Below the pieces are notes generated by a model. The model did no database searches, was not told where the DNA came from, and worked only from the letters and a program-made list of their open reading frames with translations. 64,000 nucleotides of DNA. Source: Guadua angustifolia (lineage: Eukaryota > Streptophyta > Magnoliopsida > Poales > Poaceae). This document shows, piece by piece, positions 63,000 through 64,000 of the stretch; position 1 is the first letter of the stretch, and the number at the start of each line of letters is the position of its first letter. The stretch lies in NCBI GenBank assembly GCA_036346375.1, contig CM070512.1, positions 44,190,466 to 44,254,465 of the forward strand, read 5' to 3'. Both the position numbers and the translations under genes were made by a program.

Positions 63000-64000
63000 G
63001 ATAAAGATATTCTTTGAAACTTCACGATCACCTAAAAATAGTAAATAAGAAAGGTTGAGTACTTTCGTACTCCGCAAGACTTAAGGTGGTATTTGCAAAT
63101 GCAATAAATGCAAGTCAAGTCAAAGGAGGTTTCTAGGTTAAGTTTGCATAAAGCAGAATTTATTTGGTAAATCAATTTTAAATTTTCAAACGGAATTTGT
63201 AAGAGCAAGACTGCTGATAAGAAAGTAAGTAAAGCACAAATGATACTCACAATCCATTGAATAATCCAGTGATCCAGTAGTCCAATAATCCAATAATCAA
63301 ATCCATAACTCAATCATGAAGTCCATCATTCAATCATGAAGTCCATCAATTGTCAACCCATTGACATAATGATATAATCATTCATTCAATAATTCAATTC
63401 ATGTAATCCATCAATATCAACCCATTGATATGAAGTAACAGTTGCAAAACAAGTTTCAACCCAAAACCCACTTTTAGAAAATATCAAAGTCTAACTCGCA
63501 TCAGTTCACCAAGACACCCATAACCGTGGGTACGGCTAATCTATTAGATTTATTTTCTGCAGAGGTGTACAGCTTTACCCACAAGACATGACCTTTTCTT
63601 TCTGCCACATGTTTCACGCCACCTACGGCGCATGGCCAGAATGTTCATGACGAAAACATTTACATTACGCAGTTTAATTTTACACCAGCCCGGGACGTTA
63701 ACCCTTGCTAGGGAGAAGAAACCTGAATAGCAGACATACCTCGCCTATTTATTTGAAAATGGAAAAATGAGAGTACCCCTGTACTATTGGTTTCTCCCTT
63801 TAACAAGGCGTACACCGTTGCATTGGTAAGTAGAAACCCCTACAAGCAGACTTTGAAAGGAATGCTTGTGCAATCTCCCGCCTTCCATAAATGCCAAGTT
63901 AAACTGGATAACTTAATCAGTTTAAGGTTGCCCCATCCCAACACTTGTGGTTGCACGGATTTTTCTTGGATCATATAACACGACGTTCGGTCCTTAATCC
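63000..64000 (-). mobile_element. Diverged chromovirus-type LTR segment, cut by window edge
   Basis: On the minus strand, 63530-63610 reads TCATGTCTTGTGGGTAAAG, ACCTCTGCAG and TAGCCGTACCCACGGTTATG. The LTRs at 41415 and 50061 have TCATGTCGTGTGGGTAAAG, ACCTCTGCAGAG and TAGCCGTGCTCACGGTATTG in the same order (43985-44055). The rest is AT-rich with short repeats of TTCAATCATGAAGTCCATCA around 63313-63350. This is a related, older LTR in opposite orientation. Confidence 0.55.

Overview
This window is nuclear DNA of a grass (Poaceae). The signs are GC-rich exons next to AT-rich introns with GT/AG borders, Ty3/gypsy retrotransposons of the Tat and chromovirus types, CACTA (En/Spm) transposons, and Helitron ends of the A|CTAG form. 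I cannot fix the species. Almost all of the 64 kb is nested mobile DNA. No complete ordinary host gene is present; what remains of host genes is truncated or captured fragments.

Left part (1-3.6 kb): Helitron-related DNA lies directly upstream of a subtilisin-like protease gene that lacks its 5' exons. A small fragment of a DUF569 protein follows on the minus strand. Middle-left (3,625-18,846): a 15.2-kb Tat-type Ty3/gypsy element on the plus strand, with two LTRs and a perfect 5-bp target duplication (ATACT). Its gag-pol is badly decayed. Its 3' half carries three counter-oriented (antisense) gene remnants, each with its own TATA box, and a 77-bp tandem repeat. Next (20,368-32,387): a 12.0-kb, better preserved Tat-type element on the minus strand. 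Its plus strand carries a six-exon antisense gene of the Transposase_28 type (PF04195) and a small acidic antisense gene, each behind a copy of the same promoter block. The DNA around these two elements carries Helitron 3' ends and captured exons of ATG8 and of a SYP2-type syntaxin.

34,353-40,699 is a complete non-autonomous CACTA element with TIRs and a 3-bp target duplication. It has captured four exons of the TBP-associated factor BTAF1/MOT1 and a piece that may come from an RNA-dependent RNA polymerase. 41,415-55,040 is a chromovirus-like gypsy element arranged LTR-internal-LTR-partial internal, with 3.3-kb LTRs and a tRNA-iMet primer site. A 719-bp Helitron sits in the second internal region, and its empty site is preserved in the first. 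The partial copy ends abruptly against GDSL-lipase and TBL-type acetyltransferase fragments.

The right part (from 56,422) is a larger CACTA element with a decayed TNP2 transposase gene (Transpos_assoc, TNP2, DUF4218, DUF4216), tandem repeats, a cluster of small hairpins, and a spliced second gene of the Transposase_24 type. From about 62.9 kb to the window edge, minus-strand sequence resembles the chromovirus LTR. Functionally, the window is a record of transposon nesting and exon capture rather than a set of cooperating genes. The best candidates for something little described are the paired antisense genes of the two Tat elements and the exon-carrying CACTA element.
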